Shown here in pieces: positions 36,930 to 49,828 of a DNA stretch of 64,000 nucleotides (position 1 is its first letter; the number at the start of each line of letters is the position of its first letter). Position numbers and translations under genes: made by a program. Source of the DNA: Glandiceps talaboti (lineage: Eukaryota > Hemichordata > Enteropneusta > Spengelidae). The stretch is from NCBI RefSeq assembly GCF_964340395.1, contig NC_135555.1, positions 19,185,615 to 19,249,614 of the forward strand. Reading direction: 5' to 3'. The notes under the pieces are model-generated. The model had not been told where the DNA came from. It worked only from the letters and a program-made list of their open reading frames with translations, and did not search any database.

Positions 36930-38111
36930 GACAACAACAATATAACACCCGCATTAAAGTAAACAGAACACGTGTAATACAAACTACTGTAACATGAAAT
37001 TCGGGGAAAATGTTGTCAAACAAAGGAAAAGTTGAAGTGCATTGGATTACTAACCCTGCCTATCCATCATTCCTAACAACCATTTTGTGGTAATTATTGT
37101 GTAGCTTGCTCTAAATCATAACAGTACTTGGAAAGGCATAAAATTAGAGAGTCTATCCAAGAACGGCAACAAAACAGTCTAATCTTGCGGCGATCTTGTA
37201 AAAACACGGGTATTCAGAAGATGATAAAATTGAAATGTTCCTTTCATACAAATAAGAGTGAAGGAAAATTATTGACAGGTCAAAGGTCAAATACGTTGTG
37301 GTGATGTTTCCATAGGAAATGAACAAGACACAGGAAATGAAATTTTGTTAGTTTTTACCTTTACCTTTTTATGACTACAACTGCTTCTTTGACTCGACTG
37401 AGCAGGAAACAATACATAATATGTACGTAGGCATGTTAAATATATTATGAAAGGTAAATGATATTAAATTGTGAAAATAAATATCATATATAATATCAAT
37501 ACAGAATATCCACACCATAAGACATTAAACACAATTCTGGGACTTCAATAATATGTACAAAACTTGAAGCCACTTTGATTTTGACAAAAATGATTTCAGT
37601 GGAGATGTCTCTTTGACAGCTATGTTCATGTCTGACATGAAGACCACTATCTACCAACAAGTCTACAGCTCGCGACAGGTTGTTGGAATATAGCGCCCTC
37701 AAGTGGTCAATGCAACAACTCCAACTACTTTCGTTTTCCTAGACGACTTTTTACACAGATGAGCAAACCAGGCTAAATGTTTTTTTGTAGAACGTTGAGG
37801 TTCATTATTCTACATTCCATATGTAATATAATAAACTAGAAAATTGCAAATTCACGATTGACATGTAGCAAAACATCTTAGCAGTATATATATCACAATT
37901 CTGTGAACAATATTGAAAACACTTGCAGCAACTTGGAAAACAACAAATTTTAGAATTTGAGAATCTGTACGCCAATTCATTGAGATCACAAAACGATAGA
38001 AAAGACTGTTTTCTTCTCATGTCTGTCTTTAAATTACATTCTTTACAAATTTGTACGAATTCATGAATCTAAAATTCATAGCAAAGATACTGAAATACCA
38101 CCCTACCTGTA
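36930..38111. other. Non-coding stretch, nothing recognised
   Basis: AT-rich sequence downstream of rhophilin. It holds two small open frames (37496-37702, 37805-38020) without recognisable features. GGCTAAATG-type SINE signals were not convincing. Confidence 0.4.
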
Positions 38112-38245
38112 GATTTGAGAATGGCTATCACTACACTATTCCACTACCCTAACTGACAATTTTAATGTTTTTAATTTTTTCTGTTCAAAAATTCAATATG
38201 TCAGTTAGGATAGCAGAATAGTGTAGCGATATCCTTTCTCAAGTC
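38112..38245. repeat. Foldback hairpin, 47-nt arms
   Basis: The left arm 38112-38158 and right arm 38199-38245 are inverted copies with about seven mismatches. Conserved blocks are CTACACTATTC and CCTAACTGACA (left), each mirrored on the right. The 40-nt loop is AT-rich. Confidence 0.85.
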
Positions 38246-39254
38246 AACAGGTTGGCTACTGAAACACAAAACTTCTGTTCAATTGTCCCCGAAAGCAGTT
38301 TTTTTCACTTGAATTTTACATAGTCAACAAAACTAAAAATTTTCACATCAAATAAATACGATACTGAACAAGTGGTACTGTGTATCTTTAAGAATATTTG
38401 GAATCATTGACCAATATTGTCACACAAAAACATGAACCGTTTTTTAAAACGAATCTGTAGACGTAAAAAGCAGAACATATCTCACAAACAAAATATACTT
38501 CTCTTTTGCCATACAACTAAATTAAAACATACAGTGTGAATCACCTATCATTCATATAATGGAACTGATTTTCAATATTTTGTTAAAGACTACGTGGAAT
38601 AAATGAACATCTTGGAAAAATAATGTGGAAACACAGAAATTACTTGTGTCAAGAAGCAAATATGCATTATAGGAATGGGACAACATTGGCCAGTAAGTTG
38701 AAAAGGAAAACCATAATTTGAAAATCTGAACAAAATCTGAAATAAATTCATTTTTTATTTTAAAAAATTCTTTTCTGATTAGAAATGGTAGCAAATAATA
38801 TAAAATATCACCAATAGTATTGCAGCACAACTATTCAAATATATTACAACTTGTGACAAAACATCGGTATGTTTGCTTGAATGAAAGTGTACCTAGGAAA
38901 ACTTGATGCAAAGGATCCGGGGTCCATGTGGATTTTATATTTTGATAAGTTATCGCCACTGCATGAAATTTGCCTCATTCCTAGCTGTCTACCACAAGCA
39001 AGCAAATACATCGGTGTTTTTTTTTTATGGGTTGTATTACTAAAACAACTGGGTTTGCAATCTTAAACCAACTACTAGTACCATATTTTTCACATCTACA
39101 TTGCACAGCATTTGATCTGATTATCTTGCCATGTATAAATCTGTCAACTTGACATCCTGGGAATATGACTAGCAACAACCAAACCAATTGGCAAAAAGTA
39201 GTATGTGTGTGTTGACGATATTTTGACAACATTGTTTTCATGTTTCTTGTACCT

Positions 39255-39545
39255 TATTCTTGGTCACACAGACAGACAAAGGCACACACAGGCAGATCCA
39301 GACAGACAGACAGACAGACACAGAGACAGACAGACAGACACAGAGACAGACAAACACACACATACATACACACATACATACATACATACATACATACATG
39401 CATGCATGCATGCATGATACATGCACACATACATACATTTGCATAGACATACACACATGCATACACAGACACACACACAGACACACAGACAGACAGATAT
39501 TCACCATGCTTATATGGCAGCACTGAACCTCAGTTCAACTGCTTT
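39255..39545. repeat. Compound (CAGA)n/(CATA)n/(CATG)n microsatellite with family C 3' flank
   Basis: The order is CAGA, CACA, CATA, CATG, CATA, CACA, CAGA to about 39495. ACCATGCTTATATGGCAGCA and TGAACCTCAGTTCAACTGC (39503-39543) follow, matching the family C 3' block at 4563-4605. Seven overlapping long open frames on both strands are artefacts. Confidence 0.9.
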
Positions 39546-40212
39546 AATAAAAAAAAAATAGATTGGAAATGAACAAAGATATAACTATCATCAAATACAA
39601 AAAAAACCATTGTTTCTAGTACAGTTCTGAAAAAAAATATCAAACACATTTTCACAAATAACGCCTGTCAGTCAGATGAATACTCTACTCTTATCAACTC
39701 AACACACGATAAGACAACCTTACAAGTACACGTTGACTTGTATTAATACATTGTGATAATTTAGATACACCCATCAAATAACAACTCAATATATATATAT
39801 ATACTTTGGCAAGCCTACCCTCATAACAGACATAATATAATGTACTAGAGGATGAAAATTTTGCATCACTTTTCTAACTATCTACTTTAAATATTAAATA
39901 ATACTGAGTGCGTTTTATTCAGGGTTGTTAATTTATGAGTTGATTCGTGGTGAGTTCATTTCTAAGGAAGCTGAATGATAAGATGGCACAGTCTCTAACT
40001 TTTTGGTCTTTGGTGGTTAATTTTGTTTTATTCCAAAATATTTGCTATCTTCTGCTTCCAACTACTCAGTTACATGTTGAATCATTTCTAGCAACAGGTA
40101 GTTCTCAAATTCACGTATCGATAGAAAAAAAAACGTGATTGTGACATAATTTATTGGTTACGAATAATTTCAAAAAGCAATAGCCTTGGATACCTAGTCT
40201 ATATCTGTTTAC

Positions 40213-40551
40213 TTAAAGTGGCCATATTGATGAGGATTGGGTATTTATTTTGGATTTTTAATTTATGAAACAATTTTATCATGGGTTCCTACTTGAAAAA
40301 TCTACATAAAACCCCATATACCAAGTCCTTGTTTGTAACTCAATACATTGCAAAAGCATAATATATGTCCAAAATGTTTGTTATTGTACGTACAATTGTT
40401 TTTAGCTTTTTGCTATATGCTGAGTTACAAAAACAGACTTGGTATATGTTGTTTCACTTGATTTTTTCAAGTAGGACGCCATGATAAAGTTGTTTTATAA
40501 AATTAAAAATCCCAAAATATATACCCAATCCTCATCCATATGACCACTTAA
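40213..40551. mobile_element. Foldback MITE, ~145-bp terminal inverted repeats, TTAA ends
   Basis: The left arm (40213 to about 40357) and the right arm (about 40410-40551) are inverted copies. Shared blocks include GATGAGGATTGGGTAT, TTTATCATGG, CCTACTTGAAAAA, CATATACCAAGTC and GTAACTCA. Both outer ends are TTAA followed by (A)GTGG. TTAA ends would fit piggyBac-like mobilisation (inference). No coding capacity. Confidence 0.85.
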
Positions 40552-41151
40552 ACAACCTCTATTGAAATGCGGACTTGTAGTGTATTGTGTTTTTAATTAG
40601 TCTTGAGAAGTTTTATCCAAGTCAAAAGCATTTTGTAGGTCACGGAAATGTAGCCACAAAATGGAGACCAAGTTACAGACTGTGCCAATTGACAAGACTT
40701 ACTAAACTAAAAGTGTTATTTTCTGAATGGTTGACAAACAAATGGAAGGGTCCTGCACTGAAACTTCAACTTTCACTTGTGAGTTGGGAGGGGAATTTAT
40801 TTGAAACGATGGAAATCTCTATTTACAAAAGGATAAAATACTCTTGGACTGTTTGTTGAGGAAAAATAGTTTAAGGTAAATACTGAGCCACTACTATGGG
40901 AAGACAAAGGGTATAGTGTGAAATACTGTGAACAATGTACTTGGTAAAATACACTGTGTTTATGACGTAATGGGTACTGTTTTTTTTTACTGTTTTATTT
41001 TTCTTTTCTTATTTTTCTATCACAAAGTTAGATCATCCTGTGTTGTTAGCATTGTTCAGTTTTTTTCTAAATGGATACTGGTAAGGTACGATTTGTCTCC
41101 CGACAAAAGTTCCACCCCATTCACAGACTGTCCTCTAATTTCTCATCAGCA

Positions 41152-41157
41152 TTTATT
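41152..41157 (-). promoter_or_regulatory. Candidate rhophilin polyadenylation signal
   Basis: AATAAA on the minus strand, about 58 bp past the stop codon. A short imperfect duplication (TCACA(C/G)ACTGTCCTC, about 61-bp spacing, 41121-41205) spans this 3' UTR. Confidence 0.45.
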
Positions 41158-41214
41158 GTAGTTACTTCACCTCGTTCACACACTGTCCTCCAAATTTCCC
41201 ATCAGCACTTGAAT

Positions 41215-44200
41215 CTACCACAATGCTGCATCTTTTTTTCCTAGCAGTCCACTTTTTCGTTTCTTCTCTTTTTCCTTCTTGGTTTCCCCCTTTTTGCCAC
41301 CAGACTCCCTAATACCTGACTTTCTGTTAGCCTCCTTATCAACTTGAAGCATAGAATTCCTTGCATTGACAGCATTGCCATTTGGAGCAGTGGTGATTTG
41401 TTGCTGCGCATGTCCTGATGCCCGTAAACGTCGTTCATCCTGGGGGTGAAGGAAATCACGTCCTTGAGGTGTTACAATGTCCATCTTTAAGACACCTCGT
41501 GAATTCAATATAGTTTTGACTACTTCTTCATGCTTTGACCACTTCACATCTTCGTCACCAATTTTGACAATAAAATCCCCTTCTTTCATTCCACTTTTCT
41601 GAAAAAGAGAAAAAAAGAAAACATCAATTTCATTTGTAGATTTCTATAAAACACATCACTATGTAATTGCAATAATCTCCAAAGAATCTATTTCCATTGA
41701 TAACAGATTTTGGTATACATCTAAGCGAGTATCTACATACAGCAGAAGAACGTAAGCTGTGTAGAAACAAAAGTCTGACGAGACATACTTGTTGCTTGTG
41801 TCCGTCTCTTGCACAGGATGAGTAGTATACATTGTAATACAATTGTTACATGTGTCTGTCTCTTGCAGAGGGTGATTTATATACATTACAGAAGTGTCTC
41901 CTCTCACTGTAAAACTTAAATCTAGTCTCTACACTTACCATAGCTGAGCCATCGTCGTCTAAACTAGCTACTATTACAGGTGAGTCTCCTCTCACTGTAA
42001 AGCCAAATCCATTTTCTGTCCTTTCCATCTCTACTGTCCGTGGAGCTGTCCATCTGTGTTTAGCTGAGAAGATTGCCAATGGACCCTGCGATGGATTGAT
42101 ACAACATGGTGAAAACTTACAATATATTTACATGTACGGCTAATAAAGGGTAACACAACTCAGAATACTTTAGGATAATTTGATATTATGTACGTCCCAG
42201 CATTTCTCTTAATTCAGATTAAGAAACATGAGGAGATAATGAGTGTTGTCACCACAATAAGTCACTGCCAAGTAGTGACAAATCCTCAGTATTTTTAGTA
42301 TTTTCAGGCTGAATGGTGAAAAATATTGGAAAATATTATACCTGCACAAAATTGATTTATGAAAGGTGGAGAAAATGATGGCTTTTCTAAAATATTTTGA
42401 CCCATACGTTGAGCACCACAGAAGCAATGACATAGACAAACATTGTCAGAATACGCAATGACCAAGGTATAAAAGCTGTATTTTCTGTATGAATGTGTAT
42501 AACTTGACTTGCACTTGGTAGAATAACAAGCGACCTATCGGTCAGAATAGCTCCGCTGTTTTGTTTTTTTATTTTATTTTTTATTTTGGTGACATGTAGA
42601 AGTGGTTCAGTTCTTCAGCTCTTTACTATGCAGTTTTGTTTTAGCGATGCAATAAAGTGGTTAGTGGTTTCATATGATGTCTCACTATAAAACACATTTT
42701 ACACAGAAGTTGGTAATGTATTGTACTTTTATACCATAGTCACCATTTTATAACAAAAATCTACAGTTATGAAAAATTGCACAAAATCTCAGGGAAAAAA
42801 TGACTGGGAAATGCACACAAAAAAAAGAAAAAAAAGAGGATTTTGAGGTTGGCTATAAATAATTCCAGTGTCTTACAGCTTTAACCCTGGAAAATTTTAA
42901 TGATGAATGAAATAAACTAGGGATCTAAAATAATTTTGAGGCAATTTGAATTTCAATTTTCTAACAAATTTACCAAGTCAACAACATTCAACTTGTACTA
43001 GTTGTAGTAGATGTATATATAGGGAAGAAATGTATTAATCGCCATCTTAGTTTCCATACGGCGACAATCCCCAAGTACCCGAAAGAGAGTCATTCTCAGC
43101 CATTGACAGGGTTCGACACTGGAGTAAAAAAGTCACTATCCCACAGGACTAGTAAAATTGATAACGTAGTAGTCCTGCAAAAAATCTGGTGGTCCTATCT
43201 TTAAGTGCTTTCGCTTGTTCACTTAGGCTCTTCATCTCTCTTAGTTTTTGCTCAACTAATTCACTTTTCCAAACCCCATATTTATTTCAAACCGTGTGTT
43301 GTAATTGAACTGTCTATTTCTTTGTAGTTGTTTGTGCATCATCAACTCATTACTGTAATTTTATTCTCTTTTTTATGTTTTGGAGCTTCTTCTCTTTTTT
43401 GTTGCTTTCTGTGAGTAGTTTGTCTTAATTGGGGGGGGGGGGAGTAATAAGATGTTATGTGGTCTTATTTCTAGCTCATAACATTTCTGGTACACATTGA
43501 TCTAACTATTGCATTTTTAAAAGACAAAAAATTACCTTCCCATGGAGCAAGTCTTTATAGTGTTGTCCTTAGTGCATATTAGAATGTATTTACAACATAA
43601 AAATAAATAAATTTGAAGGTTACCAGCAGTTACAGCAAAATTTTGTTACTAATTACATGTACAAGTCACTTCGTCTATTTTCGTGTCTATGTACTTCCGG
43701 GTTGACATAAACGTTAAACGTGATACAGTCGGCCCTATAATTACTAAGAAATGACAAAACCGTTCGCAAAAAAAAAGTTCAGGATTTGAATTTTTCAAAC
43801 TGAATATCAATATCCACTACACATTCAATAACTGGTTTCGCGTATTTAGAAATGTGCCCCAAAACATGAACACGGAACACGGAATCGTACCGTGTCAGTG
43901 TTACTAACTAAGTTAGCAGTTTCATTGTAGGCTGTAAGTTGTACCGGTAAAAAAACGATCATCACATCATGTAGGAAGTACAAAAACATAGAACACGTTG
44001 TTTTCTTGCTGAATAAACACACTGAAATAACAACACGGTCAAATCGCGTCTTCGATTTTGACAGCCACCATTGTTATGATTGAGCTTCACTTACTTCCGT
44101 TGAACGTGGCCAGTACAGTGTAGAGGCCAGCCTTACCCTTATTATACACAAATCATCGTACAACTAATTTTATTGGCTATAATATTAGCTACATTTAAAA

Positions 44201-47200
44201 GGTCTCACTTGATTGGCTCATCCTTCGCTATTCCCGTTTTCAAGAGACACCCCGCCAGAATAAAGTGCCACGTAGTACAGCAATGGCGCGAGATCGCCTG
44301 TTGGGCGACTTTCCCACCGGGTGTGCTTTTCGAAAACTACACAACACATGCTTTTATGACACGGAATCATAGAAAATCTACCCCGTTTCCAAACTAATCG
44401 TAATTTTATCGCGAATAGACAACCGGAGTTGGTCAAAATAGCAAATTAAAAATCAAATGAATTTTACTATGACCGTGAATTCATCATATAGCCGGTGGTT
44501 TGAATTCTGAGCTCCCTACTAATATACCTATCACAGAAAGTTACTCGACTCGCGGACCAGCGTGTACGTGTATGTCGAACCCTTGCTATACGTTACAGCA
44601 TAGACCCTCCTGGTTACAGTGGTAACACTCGTTCATGTTCGATTACCTTTCATAAAGAAAACACAACGAAATGGTTGAAGTGATCTTTTTTTAAATTTCT
44701 TTTCATCACAAAAACAAAATCTGTGTGATCAAAAGTGTTGTAAACTAAACCAGAAAGAATTATCGGACTGGCTAAACTTCCCGCTGAACTGGAGTAAGGT
44801 CCAAGCCTCGATAGTACGTGAGCAAATCGTCTCAAACTAGCGATACAACTTTCAAAATATAACTTGACATGTCTTCATTTGTTAGAGTTATACAATTCAA
44901 GACGGGTTTTCACTCGAAAGAAACAATTCTGTGAATAATGACATTCTGAACGCAGCGATTTCTCGGACGATGCTAACACTGTAACGTACGGCTGGCAACG
45001 ACTTGCTTCCGGGTTAGTCCCTCGTACATCCGGGTACTTGAGATTGTCGCCGTACGGAACTACCACATCGGCAATTTTGACGCTGTAATTTTGCCACCAA
45101 TATTGATCGTACAAAAACAAAACTCCATAAATGAACCACAAAGTACTTTCCCTTTCAAAATGTGGTAATTTTAGAAAGAGTATTATCGTTTTTATTGACG
45201 ACTGACTCTGTCAAAAATCGTCCCATACACTTCAGTTCACAGGCATTCAAACTTGATCATGAGGGAGGTGCATATACTGGAATGAACCATTCTGTACGAG
45301 GGGTGGATGGAGAATTGGATTTGAAGTTTACAACCCTTTTTCGAACAAATATTTGTCATTTGGGCGCACAATGCGTAGAATTAAGACTATAGCACATATT
45401 ACATTGCTTGTTTGACGTCAATAGTGTCTTTTGAAAAGTTGCACTTTACCTAAAGTCTCGCGGAGTGATTTCCAATATGGCGTCGGTCATTATACTCATT
45501 AACATATTCATTTTTTTTTCAAATTTCAAAAAAAAAATCATAAAAAATAGAAGAGAAGACGTGCTGACTTGAAATTAACAAATCTAAGTAAGGTACCCTC
45601 TGTGCATCAACACACCACATATCAAAGCAATCTGATTTAAAGTTTATGAGGAGTTGATGAAAATGACATTTTTGGAAAAAAAATCATAAAAAATTGAAAA
45701 TGGCACAGATCAACTTGGCATGAACAAATCTGAATAGCCTCCCCCCAGGGAACATGCACACCAAATATCGAAGAATTCCGACTGTCACTTTCGGAGTAGA
45801 TAGTGAAGATATAAAAGTTTGACGGACACCTATGATTCACTCTACTCTCTATACCTCAATACCCACCTATACCTAAAGCTACGCTTTCAGCTTTCGCTGA
45901 CAGCGGAGCTAATAAAGAGTATTCGACACCATATTTAGTAGGTGTAGTGAGAAAATCATCATCTTCAAGTGAAGCATTTTGAAGAGCATTATTGATATTC
46001 TCAATATGTGTACAATGGATCTGTTATTCTCTCTACTCAATCTCATGTTCAGAGATATTTAACAATGATTAATGATGTAAATGACAAAACATGTTTTAAA
46101 GCACGATAAAATGCCAAAACTTACCAATCTGTGGAATATATCCATTACTTTGACACGACTAAAGTCTGGTGCTGGCATTTCAGCTTTCTGAGTTGTCATT
46201 GCTGTGACAAAATAGACAATAATGTGTAAATTAGACAGTAAATAGTACGAAAACATACAGAGGTAATATTGGTTCTACCACTCATTGATTAGTGCTACAT
46301 ACATATACTGGACTAGGATGAATACTACTCTGGTAATTGAGGTTTCGGTTTACAAAGATAGACACAAACTAAAACTATTGTTCTTCAATGGGGTAGATTA
46401 CACAACTGGGTGATAGCGGTTCATCTGTTGTGTGAATCCAATCACCCTGTGTGATCAACATAGTGTAAACATTGGAAGTCCCAAAACAGTACACTGCAAG
46501 CTAGCTTTCAGAGAGCCACCCTACTGAGACTATAATTAAACCAATGTCCATTCAATAGCTTATCACTGTTGTATCAACACATCGTGACAATAGTTTTAGT
46601 TTGTGTGTATCTTAGAAAAACAAGGTCTCAATTACCAGTCTGAGAGAAATATCTTACTGACAACCAGTACACTCCTGTATTGACAACCAAATGCTTTATT
46701 TCAGCATACAGTAAGTAGCTAAAAAGTCTTCACTAAACAGACAAGTACTGTACCTAAAATACCTTATTTCCTTTCTCATGGGTACAGTGTTAAGGCAGTA
46801 TAAAAATGAAATGCCAAGGGAAGTTGTTATGTAGAATCAAACTGAACAACACTCTTCTCAGTCAGTGGGGCAAATTTAATGAAACTTGGACTGAGCTCAA
46901 AACTGACTTAGTGGTATGAAAAGAATGGTTGGACTGCTTGGCCACTAACAACACTAACAGTGTTATTATGCAATAGGAAAGTGGAATGGCTGGGGAAAAC
47001 CCTGTGTTGTTCTGTAGAGTCAAACTGTACAGCACTCTCCTCAGTAGGGCCAAATTTAGTCAAACTCAGACAGAACTCAAAAACTGACTGTAGTGATACA
47101 AAGTCAAAGTATAACATGTTAGGTACAGTGACAAAACCTAACCTGGGATGATCTCAAGAACTAACTGTAGTGATACGAAGTGAAAGTATAACTTACGTTG

Positions 47201-49793
47201 TATATCGGGTACACTGATGAGATCAAAGAATTCATCTTCTTCGTCAATTTCTGCGTAATCTCCCATTGACCTATCATGTGCATGTCGTAGAACCTCACCC
47301 AGTGTGTCAATTTTACGTAACATTTTACTCATCCTGTGAATCCTCATGGCTTCTTCATGTACCATCAATGCTGTGTGTAAATGTGCTTTAGCTGGTATAG
47401 AAAACAAACAGGAAAATATCAAGATTGTTTACTTTCAGGGTTAACATAATATACATATATATACAAGATTTGTTTGTAATTCTTGTTATCCGAAATAGTA
47501 TTGTACCACGTCATAAAAATAAAGATCATTGGATTTTGTGGGTCTACCACGATTTCTGCTCAACTCTCTAGACATGCATTACTGCAGGCGTGCTCAAGAA
47601 GCAATCTGATTAAAATGTGATGTGGTGAAAGCAGCTAGATGTCATTATATACCTCTATTTGAATCACTTTGTGCTGTTTGTTTTTGAGTTTATTGTTCTG
47701 TCTAGGAAGTGGGCTATTGCCCGGAAAAACAAAAGATCGAAAACAAACGACACAAAACGATGGAAATCGAGGTTAAAAAATAGCCACTTTCACCACATCA
47801 GATTTTAAAACAGATTGACGAATAAGATAACTTGCTATTTCAGGTAATGAGATATAAACTTATAAAGGGTGATAAGTTGGCTTTATATGGCTTCTTTTTT
47901 AATTTAATTTTTTTTTAAATTATTCATTTAATTATGGGGAAGGGGGACTTAGATTAATTTTCAGCATATTGAAAGGTACCTGTAATATTCCATTTATTGA
48001 AGCACACTTAGCCATGTGACAAAAAGCATAAATTTGAAAACAATACCAGTGACTTGATCATTTCTGATTGCTTACACTGAAACTTGAAGACTACACATGT
48101 ACCTGTACACAGGTTTTAATACTTACCTAATCTTTTTCGAGCATCTGCAGTTTTAGGAATTTGAACGGTGCCATCTTCTTTGTTTCCACTTCTTACATGA
48201 AGTCTAGGAAAGATACTCTCTAGGACGTCTTGGTCACTGTTATCTAGCAATAAAAACACATCAAACAAAAAAGATTAAGTAAGTGATGTTTCCACTTTTG
48301 ACATGAAATCGATGGAAGTCTCTAGGACATCTTGGTTACTAAATTACTATCAATACAAATACATCAAAGGTAAGATTTGAGAAGTGATATGATTTGTAAA
48401 ATGATTATTTTAAAACACTGACACTACTTTTCCTCTAATGATTCACTCACCATCTGGATTACAAATTACTCATACTCTATTCTACAACTGTGAATGCTCA
48501 CACCTTAATTTATTCTGCACGTAGAACACTCCTGGAAAATTATTTGAATAACACCTGTCCTCTGTGACCAAGCAATTTTGAAGACTTGTTTTAGGACTGT
48601 TTGAGAGGATATGTCATATAAGATAGACATGTTGATTGATTTCATATAATGTAGTTCAAATAAATAGTAAGAATGAATTACATGATTACTTTTTTGGTAC
48701 TTTTTTTTTGAATGTAAAATGAAGTGCCTGTACAAAAAAAAAAGCCAAGATTCTTACCTTTCTTAGCTAGAAGTCCTTTTGTGACATAGTAGTGAGACAG
48801 TGCCTTGAAATGTTCAGATTTAACAAGTGCTAATGATATCCATGAGTACGGTACGTAGTCTTTGACGGACTCCAAGTTCATTGCTCTGTGTACGTCTCTG
48901 TATGCTTTGGAAACCTAGAAAGAGGTGTAAAAATAGATTATTCCACACAACAGAAAGCATAATACCACACCATACCAGTCTAGTAATATTGTTTGTGATG
49001 ACATGTGGCTCTATGTTCCTTGTTGGATATAGTCAAACTTGTTTGTAAAAATGTACAAATTGTTTGGTGGTTCTCTTTCTTTATTTTTGAAATTTGGGTG
49101 TTAGATTTCAAGACGGATTCTGATTGGGTACAGTAAACGTAACAGCCAAAAAGCAATTGTGATGTGTACACTGTATCAGATTTTAACCAGTTGGATCACG
49201 CGAGTTCCTGCATAAGTGTAGATAGCGCCCTCAACAGGTGAGACTGTAACATACTCTTTTTTTTCATATAGCAAAGGGCACTTACCATTGCTGCCTCCTG
49301 GCCTACTTCAATACAATTTTTCAAACTTTCATCAATTCCTCCAGTCATTCTCTTTTCAAATACACACTCTTGTACCTGAGCCTGTAAAAATACCAAAATA
49401 AAGTTTTGAGAGATGAAATTATTATTATAATGGAAATGATTGTGTTGTTTTAATCATTGATTTAAAACTATGTGTCGTATTGCTGTATACAATAAATATA
49501 CTGTAGGAATCAAAACATATCTTAGACCACTTATAGAGAGATAGATGGACAGATGGACAGACAGAGACAGGCATATACACTGACAGGCTGACAGCCTGAC
49601 AGATAGGCTGCCTGACAGACAGACAGCTTCAGAGTCTTTCTCAGTCTGACTAACAGACAGATGGAAAGACAGGCAGACAAAGACACATACACTGACAGAC
49701 TGACAGCCTCACAGATAGACAAACATACTGACTGAGAGACTGAGTGACAGATAGACATACAGGCTGGCAGGGACAGACAACCTGACAGATAAT

Positions 49794-49828
<35 letters not shown>

